In this document: piece by piece, positions 15,497 to 24,594 of the stretch
Layout of the letters: every line of letters begins with the position of its first letter
Numbering within the stretch: the stretch's first letter is position 1
From: Saccharibacillus sp. O23
GTDB taxonomy: Bacteria > Bacillota > Bacilli > Paenibacillales > Paenibacillaceae
DNA: 64,000 bases
Reading direction: 5' to 3'
NCBI RefSeq assembly: GCF_002205895.1
Contig: NZ_NJDE01000003.1
Span: 372,001 to 436,000 of the forward strand
Translations under genes and position numbers: made by a program
The notes under the pieces: generated by a model
Told to the model about the DNA's origin: nothing
Seen by the model: only the letters and a program-made list of their open reading frames with translations
The model's database searches: none

Positions 15497-17902
15497 TTAT
15501 TTCTTCAATCCCGTCCATTTCCAGCTTTCCACTTCCGGCAGGTCGATGCCTTCTTCGCGGATAAAGCGGTGGTGCTTCGCGATCACGGCGTCCATCTCGG
15601 CGGCGAATGCCGCATGTTCGCCGGCGTTCGGCAGGCTCAGGGCCGCCGATTTCGCCAGATCGAAACGGTCCATCCGGTTCAGCACGCGCATATCGAACGG
15701 AGTGGTGATATCGCCGTTCTCGCGGTAGCCGTGCACGCGCAGATTATGGTTATGGCGATCGAAGAACAAGTCTTTGATCAATCCTTCGTAGCCGTGGAAC
15801 GCGAAGACCACCGGTTTGTCTCGGGTGAAGAACGCGTCGAACTCGTCGTCGGACAGACCGCGCGGATCGAGCTTTTGGCTGCGCAGTTTCAGCAGATCCA
15901 CGACGTTGATATAGCGGATTTTCAGTTCCGGCATGCGTTCGTTCAAGATCGAGATGGCGGCCAGCGCTTCCATCGTCGGTTCCGTACCGGACGAAGCGAC
16001 GACCAGATCCGGTTCTTCGCCCGCTTGAGCCGTGCTCGCCCAATCGATGATCTTCAGGCCTTTATCGACCAGCTCGTACGCTTCGTCGGCGCTGAACCAC
16101 TGCGGACGCGGGTGTTTGGACGAGACGATCAGGTTGATCTTCTGACGGTCGTTCAAGACGGTATCGAATACCGCCAGCAGCGTATTCGCGTCGGCCGGCA
16201 GATATTCGCGGATGAATTCCGGTTTCTTGTCGGCCAAGTGCCCGAGCAGCCCCGGATCTTGGTGCGTGTAGCCGTTATGGTCCTGTTGGAACACGGTCGA
16301 AGTCGCCACCACGTTCAAGGAAGGAATATCGGCTCTCCAGCCTTGATCCGTCGCTTTGCGCAGCCATTTGAAATGCTGGGTCAGCATGGAATCGACCACG
16401 CGCAGGAATGCTTCGTAGCTGGCGAAGAAGCCGTGGCGACCGGTCAGGACGTAGCCTTCCAGCATGCCTTCCGCTTGGTGCTCGGACAGCTGCGAGTCGA
16501 TGACCCGGCCGTACGAAGCCAAGAATTCGTCCTGCGGCTCATGAATCGCGTCCAGCCATTGACGTTTGGTCACTTCGAATACCGGCGCCAAGCGGTTGGA
16601 CATCGTTTCGTCCGGTCCGAACACGCGGAAGTTGCGATTATTTTCGTTCAGCAGCACGACGTCGCGGACGTATTTGCCGAGGACCGACATATCCTGCGCG
16701 ATCACTTCGCCCGGCTTGGAATTGTCCAGCGCATATTTGCGGAAGTCCGGCAGCTTCAGGTCTTTGATCAGGTGTCCGGCGTTGGTCACCGGATTCATGC
16801 CCATGCGGCGGTCGCCTTTCGGCAGGATCTCGGCCAGTTCGGCCTTCAGGCTGCCGTCTTCTTCGAAGCATTCTTCCGGACGGTAGCTGTTCAGCCAGTT
16901 CAGAAGCGCCGGAGCATGCTGCATATGGTGTCGGTCGACCGGAATCGGCACTTGGTGAGCGCGGAACGAGCCTTCGTTCGGCACGCCGTCCCACTGAGCC
17001 GGACCTGTCCAACCTTTCGGCGTACGGAAGATCAGCATCGGCCACATCGGACGGTACGCTTCGTTATTTTCGCGGGCGCTGCGTTGGATCGACGAGATGC
17101 GTTCGATGATCGCGTCGAGTTTCTCGGCCATCAGCGGGTGCATCTTCTCCGGATCTTCGCCTTCGACGAAGAACGGTTCCCAGCCCATGCCGCGGAAATA
17201 CGAAGTCAGTTCTTCGTTGCTCTGACGGGACAAGATCGTCGGATTGCTGATCTTGAAGCCGTTCAGGTGGAGGATCGGCAGGACCGCTCCGTCCGTGATC
17301 GGGTTCAGGAAACGGTTCGCGAACCACGAAGCGGCCAGCGGGCCGGTCTCGGCTTCGCCGTCGCCGACGACGACCGCGGCGATCAGGTTCGGATGGTCGA
17401 GCACGGCGCCCGCGCCATGGGAAAGGGAGTAGCCCAGTTCGCCGCCTTCATGGATCGATCCCGGCGTTTCCGGCGCGGCATGGGAAGCGACGCCGCCCGG
17501 GAAGGAGAACTGTTTGAACAGCTTTTTCATGCCGTCTTCGTCTTGCGTGATCTGCGGATAAATCTCGGTATAGCTGCCGTCTAAGTAAGAGTTCGAGACC
17601 ATGACTTGGCCGCCGTGTCCCGGGCCTTCGACATAGAACATGTCCAGATCGTATTTCACGATGACGCGGTTCAGGTGGGCATAGATAAAGTTCTGACCCG
17701 GAATCGTGCCCCAGTGGCCGATCGGTTTGATCTTGACGTCATCGGCTTGCAGCGGTCTTTTGAGCAGCGGATTGTCTTTCAGGTACAACTGCCCTACCGA
17801 GATATAATTGGTCGCGCGCCAATAGGCATCGAGTTTGTTCAGATACGTTTTCGACGAATAATCCACTTCCAGCGTAGGTACTCCCATTCTCTCCACTTCC
17901 AT
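15497..17902 (-). CDS. xfp: Phosphoketolase (copy 2)
   Basis: An 801-residue phosphoketolase, co-linear with copy 1 over its whole length. It has the same [29 protein letters not shown] and [11 protein letters not shown] motifs. The start could be the ATG at 17902 or the one at 17887 (MGVPTLEV), which has a purine-rich GGAGAG close upstream; the ribosome binding site is poor for both. A good sigma-A-like promoter lies at 17955-17982, with an 18-bp palindrome just upstream of it. A GntR/UTRA regulator precedes it on the same strand. Confidence 0.94.
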   Translation of the reverse strand: MEVERMGVPTLEVDYSSKTYLNKLDAYWRATNYISVGQLYLKDNPLLKRPLQADDVKIKPIGHWGTIPGQNFIYAHLNRVIVKYDLDMFYVEGPGHGGQVMVSNSYLDGSYTEIYPQITQDEDGMKKLFKQFSFPGGVASHAAPETPGSIHEGGELGYSLSHGAGAVLDHPNLIAAVVVGDGEAETGPLAASWFANRFLNPITDGAVLPILHLNGFKISNPTILSRQSNEELTSYFRGMGWEPFFVEGEDPEKMHPLMAEKLDAIIERISSIQRSARENNEAYRPMWPMLIFRTPKGWTGPAQWDGVPNEGSFRAHQVPIPVDRHHMQHAPALLNWLNSYRPEECFEEDGSLKAELAEILPKGDRRMGMNPVTNAGHLIKDLKLPDFRKYALDNSKPGEVIAQDMSVLGKYVRDVVLLNENNRNFRVFGPDETMSNRLAPVFEVTKRQWLDAIHEPQDEFLASYGRVIDSQLSEHQAEGMLEGYVLTGRHGFFASYEAFLRVVDSMLTQHFKWLRKATDQGWRADIPSLNVVATSTVFQQDHNGYTHQDPGLLGHLADKKPEFIREYLPADANTLLAVFDTVLNDRQKINLIVSSKHPRPQWFSADEAYELVDKGLKIIDWASTAQAGEEPDLVVASSGTEPTMEALAAISILNERMPELKIRYINVVDLLKLRSQKLDPRGLSDDEFDAFFTRDKPVVFAFHGYEGLIKDLFFDRHNHNLRVHGYRENGDITTPFDMRVLNRMDRFDLAKSAALSLPNAGEHAAFAAEMDAVIAKHHRFIREEGIDLPEVESWKWTGLKK

Positions 17903-17954
17903 TCTTTGTTTTTGAGCGGCTTGCGCTTCGACTACGTTCCTTTTTTCACAATTG

Positions 17955-18010
17955 ATATTACTCTTTTGTCGAATTAATTCAACCTATTTTAGAATTGAAC
18001 CGGTCCAATT
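17955..18010 (-). promoter_or_regulatory. Promoter and palindromic operator of phosphoketolase copy 2
   Basis: On the minus strand TTGAAT (17982-17977) and TAATAT (17960-17955), with a 16-bp spacer, form a good sigma-A promoter. Immediately upstream is the near-perfect inverted repeat AATTGAACCGGTCCAATT (17993-18010), centred near -54. A site upstream of the -35 suggests activation, or a distal repressor site. The adjacent GntR protein is the obvious candidate ligand-dependent regulator (inference). Confidence 0.55.
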
Positions 18011-18065
18011 TTATAAAAAGATGAACAAGCCTTGAACGGATTAAGTTTTAAATAAACGGGAACGC

Positions 18066-18126
18066 AAAAAAACAGGCCGGATAAGACCCTTTCAACTTGC
18101 GTTGACAAGGTACTGGACCGACCTGC
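18066..18126 (-). terminator. Terminator of the GntR gene
   Basis: On the minus strand a long imperfect hairpin opens with CAGGTCGG and closes with CCGGCCTG. It is followed by TTTTTTT and starts 14 bp after the GntR stop. Confidence 0.65.
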
Positions 18127-18139
18127 TTGATCGTGGAGC

Positions 18140-18862
18140 TTATTGAACGGACACGAACGTGTTGAATTTGAGGTATTTGTAATGCAGCCGCATATGCGAA
18201 AATTCGAACGGCGTTCCGTTATCGAGGAAGAAAATGCCCTCCATGATCCCGACCGGCTCGTGTTCCGCGAGACGCAGAAGTTCCCGGTCTTCCGGGTTCG
18301 ACGGTTCGGCGAAGATCGACAAGAACGACTTGGTCACGGCCATATTGTGCGCGTCCTGAAGATAGTTGAAGATCGATCCTTCGATAATGCTCTCGTTCAA
18401 GTTCTGCACGATCTTGATCGGAATATAGCCCGTCTCGATCATGAACGGCTCTTCGTCGAACAGCCGCAGACGCACGATTTTGTAGACGAAGTCGTGCCGC
18501 TCCAAAAACAAATCGCGCTGGAGTTCTTCCGTCGGCGGGACCACTTCGAAACTGAGCACTTTGATCCCCGGCTTTTTGCCGTGCATATGGAAGTTGTCGG
18601 TGACGCCGAGATTGGAGCCCGCGTAGTTGAAGACCGATTCGTTTTTGAGATACAGCGGGTTGATGAAGGTACCGGAACCGCGCTTCTTGAAAATGATGCC
18701 TTCGCTCTCCATCTTCGTCAGCGCGCGCTTCACCGAGCTGCGGCTGACCTCGTACGACTCGCTGAGACTGCGTTCGTCCGGAAGCCGCATATCCGCGTAA
18801 CGACCGTCCAGAATCTTGCGTTTCAGGTCGTCCACGATCTGCTTGTAGACTAGTTCTGTCAT
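18140..18862 (-). CDS. GntR-family regulator with UTRA domain (HutC subfamily)
   Basis: A 240-residue repressor-type protein. The N-terminal winged helix (about 8-70) has the GntR pattern MRLPDERSLSESYEVSRSSVKRAL. The C-terminal UTRA domain (about 90-235) includes the FLERHDFVYKIVRLRLFDEEPFMIETGYIP stretch that binds small sugars or amino acids in HutC-type regulators. The start ATG at 18862 follows GAAGGAG. It lies upstream of two phosphoketolase genes on the same strand, which makes pentose or hexose phosphate metabolism a likely target. The effector is unknown. Confidence 0.9.
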   Translation of the reverse strand: MTELVYKQIVDDLKRKILDGRYADMRLPDERSLSESYEVSRSSVKRALTKMESEGIIFKKRGSGTFINPLYLKNESVFNYAGSNLGVTDNFHMHGKKPGIKVLSFEVVPPTEELQRDLFLERHDFVYKIVRLRLFDEEPFMIETGYIPIKIVQNLNESIIEGSIFNYLQDAHNMAVTKSFLSIFAEPSNPEDRELLRLAEHEPVGIMEGIFFLDNGTPFEFSHMRLHYKYLKFNTFVSVQ

Positions 18863-18924
18863 GCCGTTCTCCTTCGATCACAAAAGGTATGGGATGTCAG
18901 CTCTACTATACCACAGCCCTTTAT

Positions 18925-18937
18925 TTTACGCGGTAAA
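18925..18937. promoter_or_regulatory. Small inverted repeat upstream of the GntR gene
   Basis: TTTAC-GCG-GTAAA, a 5-3-5 inverted repeat between the aldolase stop and the GntR start. A -10-like TATAGT lies on the minus strand at 18910-18905. It could be an operator; it does not resemble the palindrome at 17993. Confidence 0.3.
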
Positions 18938-18962
18938 TCATGTTCGCTTCCCTCGGTCTGCC

Positions 18963-20000
18963 TTACTTGGCGGCGGCGAGATCCGCGATCAACCCGTCGA
19001 TCTCCGCCTCCGTCGTTCCCCAGCTCGTGCAGAAACGGACCGCCGTGCGTTCTTCGTCGATCTTGGCCCAAGTCGAAAACGTATGCTTCTCGCTTATGCG
19101 CTTGAGCAGATCGTTCGGCAGAATCGGGAACTGCTGGTTGGTCGGCGATTCGTGCAGGAAGCCGAAGCCCATGCCCGACAGCGCGTCGCGCAGCTTGATC
19201 GCAAGCGATACCGCGCTCCGCGACACTTCCATATACAGTCCGTCTTCGAACAGCGTCTCGAATTGGATGCCGAGCAGACGCCCTTTGGCCAGCATGCCGC
19301 CGCGCTGCTTGATCAGATAACGGAAATCGCGTTTGAGCGCTTCGTTCAAGATCACGACCGCTTCGCCCATCAGCGCGCCGACTTTCGTTCCGCCGATGTA
19401 GAACACGTCGGTCAAACGGGCGAGATCCGCCAGCGTCACGTCGCTGCCTTCGGCCGCCAGCGCATACCCGAGCCGCGCGCCGTCGACGAACAGCGGCAGC
19501 GACAACTCTCGGCAGACCGCGCTCAGCGCTTCCAGTTCGGCGAGGCTGTAGACCGTGCCGTTCTCGGTCGACTGCGAGATATAGACCATGCCCGGCTGCG
19601 CGATATGTTCGTGCGTCGCGTCGTTCCAATGGTCGTCGTACGCGCGGCGCACCTGCTCCGCCGTGATCTTGCCGTCGCCGCTCGGCAGCGTCAGCACTTT
19701 ATGGCCGGTCGCTTCGATCGCGCCGGTCTCGTGGCCGGCGATATGTCCCGTCTCCGCGGACAGTACGCCTTGATGCGGGCGCAGCAGCGCCGCGATCACG
19801 GTCGTATTGGTCTGCGTGCCGCCGACCAGAAAATGCACGGCCGCTTCCGGCGCTTCGCAAGCGCTGCGGATCAGATCGCGGGCGCGTTCGCAGTATTCGT
19901 CCGTGCCGTAGCCGGACGTCTGTTCCATATTGGTCTCCATCAGGCGCTGCATGATGCGCGGGTGCGCGCCTTGGGTGTAATCACATTCGAATCGGGTCAT
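18963..20000 (-). CDS. Low-specificity threonine aldolase-like PLP enzyme
   Basis: A 345-residue beta-eliminating-lyase-fold enzyme (aspartate aminotransferase superfamily). It is typical of L-threonine aldolases, which cleave threonine or allo-threonine to glycine and acetaldehyde. It shows the GGTQTNTT phosphate-binding turn, the cofactor-stacking His in ETGHIAGHE, the Asp in FVDGARLGYAL and the PLP lysine in FYIGGTKVGAL. The frame extends about 100 bp upstream, but the ATG at 20000 follows GGAGAG and gives the usual length. It sits alone on the minus strand between a membrane protein and the GntR gene. Confidence 0.87.
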   Translation of the reverse strand: MTRFECDYTQGAHPRIMQRLMETNMEQTSGYGTDEYCERARDLIRSACEAPEAAVHFLVGGTQTNTTVIAALLRPHQGVLSAETGHIAGHETGAIEATGHKVLTLPSGDGKITAEQVRRAYDDHWNDATHEHIAQPGMVYISQSTENGTVYSLAELEALSAVCRELSLPLFVDGARLGYALAAEGSDVTLADLARLTDVFYIGGTKVGALMGEAVVILNEALKRDFRYLIKQRGGMLAKGRLLGIQFETLFEDGLYMEVSRSAVSLAIKLRDALSGMGFGFLHESPTNQQFPILPNDLLKRISEKHTFSTWAKIDEERTAVRFCTSWGTTEAEIDGLIADLAAAK

Positions 20001-20108
20001 AGGGTCATCTCTCCGTTTTCTTCTCTGGTAGGATAAAAAGCCGATGGCTTCATCATACTCTTTTTGCGGTTGAAAATGTATGTTTATGCACATTTTCATC
20101 CATAGATT

Positions 20109-21188
20109 TCAAGAAGAATGTGCGCGATCCGAGGACCCTTTTTTCAGAACGCGTATCATCCACAACACGACCTCCGCCGCGAGCAGCACCGCAATTACCC
20201 AAGCCCCGCCGTTCAAGATCCACTGACGCAGTTCTCGCAGAGCCGAACCGGCTTCGCCGGGGAAGATCCGCTCGCCCTGCTGAGTGAAGAAATAGAACAT
20301 GCCGAGCGTGAACAGTCTCGACCATTGAGCCGGCGCGTAGACGCCGATGCCTCGGCCCCATCCGTATTTACGGATACGCTGCACGCCCCGCACGATCTCC
20401 ATGCTCTCGACCAGCAGCAGAAGCAGCAGCGCGAAGATCCACATGCCGAGCAACACGCCGTCCGGAAACACGGACGACTTCAACGCGGCCGCGCCGGTGA
20501 TCGCGACCGCGCCGTAGAGGATGCAGTTCGTTTCCGGCCAGTCGTCCGTCAGCGACCAATCGCGGCGGCGGTAGCGGAGAACGAGCAGCGCGAATCCGGC
20601 GACGTAGAACAGGATGCCCAGCAGAATCAATACGCGGTAGATCATGTACTCTTTGGCGCCGAACAGCTCGTGCAGCAGCAGCGCTACCGATTGCAGAGCG
20701 ACCGTCGTGAGCAGAATAACGCCGTGCAGTTTGCCTTGAAGCTTCCTGCCCGCGATCTCGCCCGCCGACAATGATGCCGCGAACAGATAGAAGATCAGCA
20801 GGCCGACGTTCAAGATGCCGAGCACGACCAACGCGGGATGAAGCTGCGGAAAATTCAAATGAGCCGCCGTCAGCGCGGACGCAGTGCCGGCCACCCAAGT
20901 TCCGATCGCCAGTCTTCCGACAGGATCGTCCCAGTGGCGCTTCTTGAAGCTGCCGTCCCGTACCGAACCCAGATAAGCGGCCAGCAGAAACAGCCAGAGC
21001 AGCAGCGCAAACGCCGAGAACGCCGACGCCGCCGTCGAACCTTTGCCCGCGAAATGGACGACGACGCCCTGCGTCGCGATCGCGAACGCCATCACGCTTG
21101 CGCCCGAAGCCGTCTTGACCGCAGGCATCCGAACCGTCAGAGACAGCAAAGCGGCGAGCAGCAGAGCGGCGGAAAAAGCGATCAACAT
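20109..21188 (-). CDS. Polytopic membrane protein, unknown
   Basis: A 359-residue protein with about ten hydrophobic segments throughout and short charged loops. No signal peptide beyond the first helix, no catalytic motif. The conserved-looking loop KKRHWDDPVGRLAIGTWVAGT faintly recalls the tellurite-resistance/dicarboxylate (TDT) or SLAC1-like anion channels. I would not name it on that. ATG at 21188 with a GAAAGGAGAATC ribosome binding site. Confidence 0.72.
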   Translation of the reverse strand: MLIAFSAALLLAALLSLTVRMPAVKTASGASVMAFAIATQGVVVHFAGKGSTAASAFSAFALLLWLFLLAAYLGSVRDGSFKKRHWDDPVGRLAIGTWVAGTASALTAAHLNFPQLHPALVVLGILNVGLLIFYLFAASLSAGEIAGRKLQGKLHGVILLTTVALQSVALLLHELFGAKEYMIYRVLILLGILFYVAGFALLVLRYRRRDWSLTDDWPETNCILYGAVAITGAAALKSSVFPDGVLLGMWIFALLLLLLVESMEIVRGVQRIRKYGWGRGIGVYAPAQWSRLFTLGMFYFFTQQGERIFPGEAGSALRELRQWILNGGAWVIAVLLAAEVVLWMIRVLKKGSSDRAHSS

Positions 21189-21299
21189 CGGAAGATTCTC
21201 CTTTCATGGTGCCGATCCCGACACGTATGTATGTAAAAGAACCTTCTGCGCGAAAATGAAACAAACGAAAAGAAAAGCTGCCCGGCATGTGCATATTCT

Positions 21300-21342
21300 C
21301 TTGACTTAAGTCAAGGCGAGGATCCTCCCGCCCTTCTACAAT
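21300..21342 (+). promoter_or_regulatory. Crp/Fnr-type box and class II-like promoter of the DUF4386-like gene
   Basis: The perfect palindrome CTTGACTTAAGTCAAG (21300-21315) has the TTGA-N6-TCAA form of Crp/Fnr sites. A -10 TACAAT lies at 21337-21342. If transcription starts 7 nt after it (21349), the palindrome is centred at -41.5, the canonical class II activator position. There is no good -35. A Crp/Fnr protein is encoded convergently at 22130. Confidence 0.65.
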
Positions 21343-21378
21343 AGAACTATATTCATTCGTATAGGGAGGGAGTCACTC

Positions 21379-22107
21379 ATGAAGATAGACATGATAACAA
21401 GCCAAACCCGCCGAGGCTCGGCGATCGCTTCGGGAGTTTCGCTGCTGGTCATGGCCGCGGCTGCGGCTTACGGTTACGGATTTGTGCACGGTCGGCTGAT
21501 CGTTCCGAACGATCCTGCCGTTACGGCGGCGAATCTCGGCGCGCACGCGGCCTTGTTTCGCACGGAAATTCTAAGCTGGCTGCTGATTCTGGCATGCGAC
21601 GTCATCGCCGCCTGGGGGTTGTACCGCTTCTTCGAGCCTGTGAACAACGGCTTGTCGCTGCTCGGCGCCTGGCTGCGTCTGGCCTACGCCGCGCTGCTCG
21701 GAACGGCATTGTCGTTCTTGGCTTCGGCCTTGTTCGCCGCGGAGAACGCGGCGGCAGGCGGCGGAGCGGATTCGGTCATGCTGCCGCTGCGCACGTTCGA
21801 ATTCGTCTGGTCTGCGGGACTTGTGCTCTTCGGAATTCATCTGCTCGTCATCGGCTTCTTGATGGTTCGAATGGCTCGAACAGCCCGGGCGGCCCGCTGG
21901 ATCGGCGTTCTGCTTCAACTCGCGGGCGTCTCCTACTTGATGATCCATCTGTGCAAAATGATCCTGCCGGGCAGCAGTTCGTTCGTGGATCTGCCGGAAA
22001 CGATATTGAGCCTTCCGATGGCGGCCGGCGAGCTTGCCCTAGCCGTCTGGCTGATTGCCCGAGGCGGACGCCGACAGGGGGATCTCGCGACCAGTCAGGC
22101 GGCCTGA
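21379..22107 (+). CDS. DUF4386-like membrane protein
   Basis: A 242-residue protein with about six transmembrane helices. The order of features (ALFRTEILSWLLILACDVIAAWGLYRFF; LSLLGAWLRLAYAALLG; FGIHLLVIGFLM) matches DUF4386 proteins, whose function is unknown. ATG at 21379 behind AGGGAGGGAG. The promoter carries a Crp/Fnr-type box. The gene ends 22 bp from the end of the convergent Crp/Fnr gene, so the two probably form a regulator-target pair. Confidence 0.75.
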   Translation: MKIDMITSQTRRGSAIASGVSLLVMAAAAAYGYGFVHGRLIVPNDPAVTAANLGAHAALFRTEILSWLLILACDVIAAWGLYRFFEPVNNGLSLLGAWLRLAYAALLGTALSFLASALFAAENAAAGGGADSVMLPLRTFEFVWSAGLVLFGIHLLVIGFLMVRMARTARAARWIGVLLQLAGVSYLMIHLCKMILPGSSSFVDLPETILSLPMAAGELALAVWLIARGGRRQGDLATSQAA

Positions 22108-22129
22108 CCGCCCAACCTAAGTCCACGAT

Positions 22130-22708
22130 TCAAGTCAGAATCGTTCTCTTCTTGATCCGACTGAGCGATTCCGGCGTCATGCCTAGATAGCTGGCCAACT
22201 GGTGCTGCGGCACGCGTTCCGCCAAGCCGGGGCGTTCCCGGAGCAGCGTTCGATATCGCTGCTCCGGCGTCGCGCAAGCAAAAGCGGCGAATTCCCGCTG
22301 CACGCGGCCCAGATATTCTTCCACCATTCTGCGCACCATGGACTCTAACTGCGAATGCTTGTCGAACATTTCGCGTTCCGCCGCCAGATCGCCTACGACC
22401 AACGTACAATCTTCTACGCAAACCAGAGACCAAGGCGAGCCTTCATCCACGCCGTAACGTTTGAATCCGGCAGCCGCCTGATCTTCGGTATAGAATCCCG
22501 AAGTATGTTCGTGTCCTTCCTCGTCGACCGCATATTGCCGCAAGCACCCTGCCAGCACAAAATAACAGGCCGAAGTCCGCTCACCCTGCCTTACCAGCAA
22601 AGTTCCTTTTTCATATGGCCTAACGGTTAACTCTTTTAAGATTGCCGCGCGCCGATCGTCCTCCAACGTGGTAAACCGACGCAAATAAAAATCCAGCTTT
22701 TCCTTCAT
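22130..22708 (-). CDS. Crp/Fnr-family transcriptional regulator
   Basis: A 192-residue protein. The N-terminal cyclic-nucleotide-binding fold (about 10-120) includes VRQGERTSACYFVLAGCLRQY. The C-terminal winged helix is short (QHQLASYLGMTPESLSRIKKR). It lacks the N-terminal cysteine cluster of oxygen-sensing Fnr and a clear cAMP-binding RxS pocket, so the signal is unknown. I take the ATG at 22708 because GGAGG is 7 nt upstream; the ATG two codons earlier overlaps that ribosome binding site. The likely target is the convergent DUF4386-like gene. Confidence 0.88.
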   Translation of the reverse strand: MKEKLDFYLRRFTTLEDDRRAAILKELTVRPYEKGTLLVRQGERTSACYFVLAGCLRQYAVDEEGHEHTSGFYTEDQAAAGFKRYGVDEGSPWSLVCVEDCTLVVGDLAAEREMFDKHSQLESMVRRMVEEYLGRVQREFAAFACATPEQRYRTLLRERPGLAERVPQHQLASYLGMTPESLSRIKKRTILT

Positions 22709-22741
22709 GGCCATTCCTCCGCCTGATCCGGCTTGTCTTCC

Positions 22742-23419
22742 TTACAAATGTCGCTGCAAATTGTCCCACACGACCTTATAGCCGTTCGCGAATAGATGAA
22801 TGCCGTCCCAGCAGTAGTCGGCGTTCAGATTGCCGTTTTCGTCGGTCAATCCGTCGTTGACGTCGATGTACGCCACGCCGAGTCTTGTCGCCATCTCTTC
22901 GACCGCCGCGTTCGCGCGCGGAATCGTCGTATTGTTGCGTCTGGAGAAAAACTCTTTCGCTCCCGCCGGATCGACGCCGGGAAACTCCGCTTCGGCATTG
23001 ACCGGATAATAGGCCATCGTAAAGATCCGGCAGTCCGGCAGACGTTCCTTGATCCGGTTCAAGATAAGCTCGTACCGCCCGATCAGCGCTTCCGGCGTAT
23101 ACTCCGGTTCGTTCATGTCGTTGCTGCCGATATTGATGAACAAACGCGCGGGTTCCAGCTCCAGTACGCATTCTTCGAGCGAAGCGGCCAGCTCTCGCGT
23201 AACGAACCCGGCGACGCCGCGATTGTACGCGATAAACGATCGGCCGGAAGCCTGCTGCAATTCGAGAATCGGGAAAAATTCCATCAGCGACGATCCCGCG
23301 AACACGGTCTGCCCTTTGACGGCGTAGCGGTTGAGGATGCGGTAAGCGTCGACTTTGAGCTGTTTGTCGGGCGGCAGTTCTACGGGATCGAACAGGCCGT
23401 CCGGTTGATGCGAAGTCAT
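22742..23419 (-). CDS. SGNH/GDSL-type hydrolase
   Basis: A 225-residue lipase/acylhydrolase-like protein with the four SGNH blocks. The nucleophile Ser is in FAGSSLMEFF, the oxyanion Gly in NRGVAG, the Asn in IGSNDMN and the catalytic Asp/His in WDGIHLF. There is no signal peptide, so it is probably cytoplasmic. It could be a carbohydrate esterase or lysophospholipase-type enzyme, and the sequence alone does not tell. ATG at 23419 behind AAGGAGGAATC. Single gene. Confidence 0.9.
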   Translation of the reverse strand: MTSHQPDGLFDPVELPPDKQLKVDAYRILNRYAVKGQTVFAGSSLMEFFPILELQQASGRSFIAYNRGVAGFVTRELAASLEECVLELEPARLFINIGSNDMNEPEYTPEALIGRYELILNRIKERLPDCRIFTMAYYPVNAEAEFPGVDPAGAKEFFSRRNNTTIPRANAAVEEMATRLGVAYIDVNDGLTDENGNLNADYCWDGIHLFANGYKVVWDNLQRHL

Positions 23420-23532
23420 GAAAGATTCCTCCTTACGGATATGGAAAATCGGAATGCGGGAGCTTTTCTCTTATCTTAGAGGAAGGCGCGGCGAAAGGCC
23501 ACTTCCTGCGCGGAAGCGGCCTTAAAGGATGT

Positions 23533-24594
23533 TTATTCGGATGGAGAAGAAAGATCGGCTGCCGGAATCGGCACGGTCATGTCGATCGTTCGGAGCCGCT
23601 TCGATTCCTTCGTGACATTGAAGCGTAAAGTGACTTCCTGATCGCCTTCTTGGGTAGGTTCGAACGCATAGGACGTCAGAAATTGTTTATTTCCCGGCAG
23701 AGGATCTCTGTACCCGCCGATTACGAAGGTTTCCACCCCGCGCTCGTCGATCACGCTGCGAAGCTCGCAACCCGACCATTCCAGAGTGAAAGGAGAATGA
23801 TAAACGACTTGCGTCGTGATCGGCGTCAAGATTATTTTGTCCACGGTGATACCGCAATCCTTCAACTCAGCCGGCATTTCCGGCTTCTCGATCACGATAT
23901 TTGACGTGTTTAGCTCAACCGGGAGTCCCACTTCATAAGGGATTTCGCTATTCGTAGTATAGATGTGTAACGTAAGTTCGAATTGCTCGGGCGGATCGAT
24001 TTCGTCGATTCGGTCAAAGGTTACCACATTCGTATCGTCATTGACCGGCGAATAAAAGCCAGAAAGCTCTTCGCCTTTATAAGATAACGACAATCTTCTG
24101 AGGTTTCCGACATCCGAAACGCGATTGCCAGATTCCGACTTTTTGCGGTATAGATCGAAAACAACTCTCGTTCCGTCGTAAATGATACCGCGAACGCCAA
24201 ACGGTACTTCGTTCGATTCGAGATCAGACGGGTACGACTGGATCAATCCTTTTCGTTCCGCAGCTTCCATTCCTTTGTCGCTATACATCGTGCCGAGTGC
24301 CGAGAACCGCTGCAGCGTCTGTGCGAAAGTCGGAGACAGAAGACTGAGTCCGGCAAGCGCGAGACCGATCAACAGAAGTACAGCGGTCCCGAATGCCGTA
24401 AATCGCACCGTCCGTTTCGGCCGCCCGGAACGAGCCGGTCCGCCGACGAGCGCAGCCGGAAGATCGCCTTTTTCCCGAGCTGCCGCTTCCAGCCGAATCT
24501 GCCGAAACGTCTCGTTCAATCGTTCTTCCACGATCTCCGGTACGGCATCCGAATTTCGAGGCTTCAGTCTTTCCTTAATATTCGGCTCGTTCAT
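23533..24594 (-). CDS. Anti-sigma factor-like membrane protein (DUF4179-type)
   Basis: A 353-residue protein. The N-terminal cytoplasmic segment is charged (1-60). A single transmembrane helix lies at about 66-90. The long extracytoplasmic beta-rich domain contains the GIIYDGTRVVFDLYRK stretch typical of the DUF4179/DUF5643 proteins that accompany ECF sigma factors. Its start overlaps the end of the sigma gene by 20 bp, so production is coupled. The role as anti-sigma factor is inferred from topology and position. Confidence 0.82.
   Translation of the reverse strand: MNEPNIKERLKPRNSDAVPEIVEERLNETFRQIRLEAAAREKGDLPAALVGGPARSGRPKRTVRFTAFGTAVLLLIGLALAGLSLLSPTFAQTLQRFSALGTMYSDKGMEAAERKGLIQSYPSDLESNEVPFGVRGIIYDGTRVVFDLYRKKSESGNRVSDVGNLRRLSLSYKGEELSGFYSPVNDDTNVVTFDRIDEIDPPEQFELTLHIYTTNSEIPYEVGLPVELNTSNIVIEKPEMPAELKDCGITVDKIILTPITTQVVYHSPFTLEWSGCELRSVIDERGVETFVIGGYRDPLPGNKQFLTSYAFEPTQEGDQEVTLRFNVTKESKRLRTIDMTVPIPAADLSSPSE

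Noticed and set aside
12915..17584. Long plus-strand frames opposite both phosphoketolase genes
   Set aside because: Same antisense shadow effect; the protein composition is implausible and the minus-strand frames carry every phosphoketolase motif.
18109..18125. CTGGACCGACCTG as a second copy of the phosphoketolase palindrome
   Set aside because: It shares only GGACCG with AATTGAACCGGTCCAATT and belongs to the terminator stem of the GntR gene.
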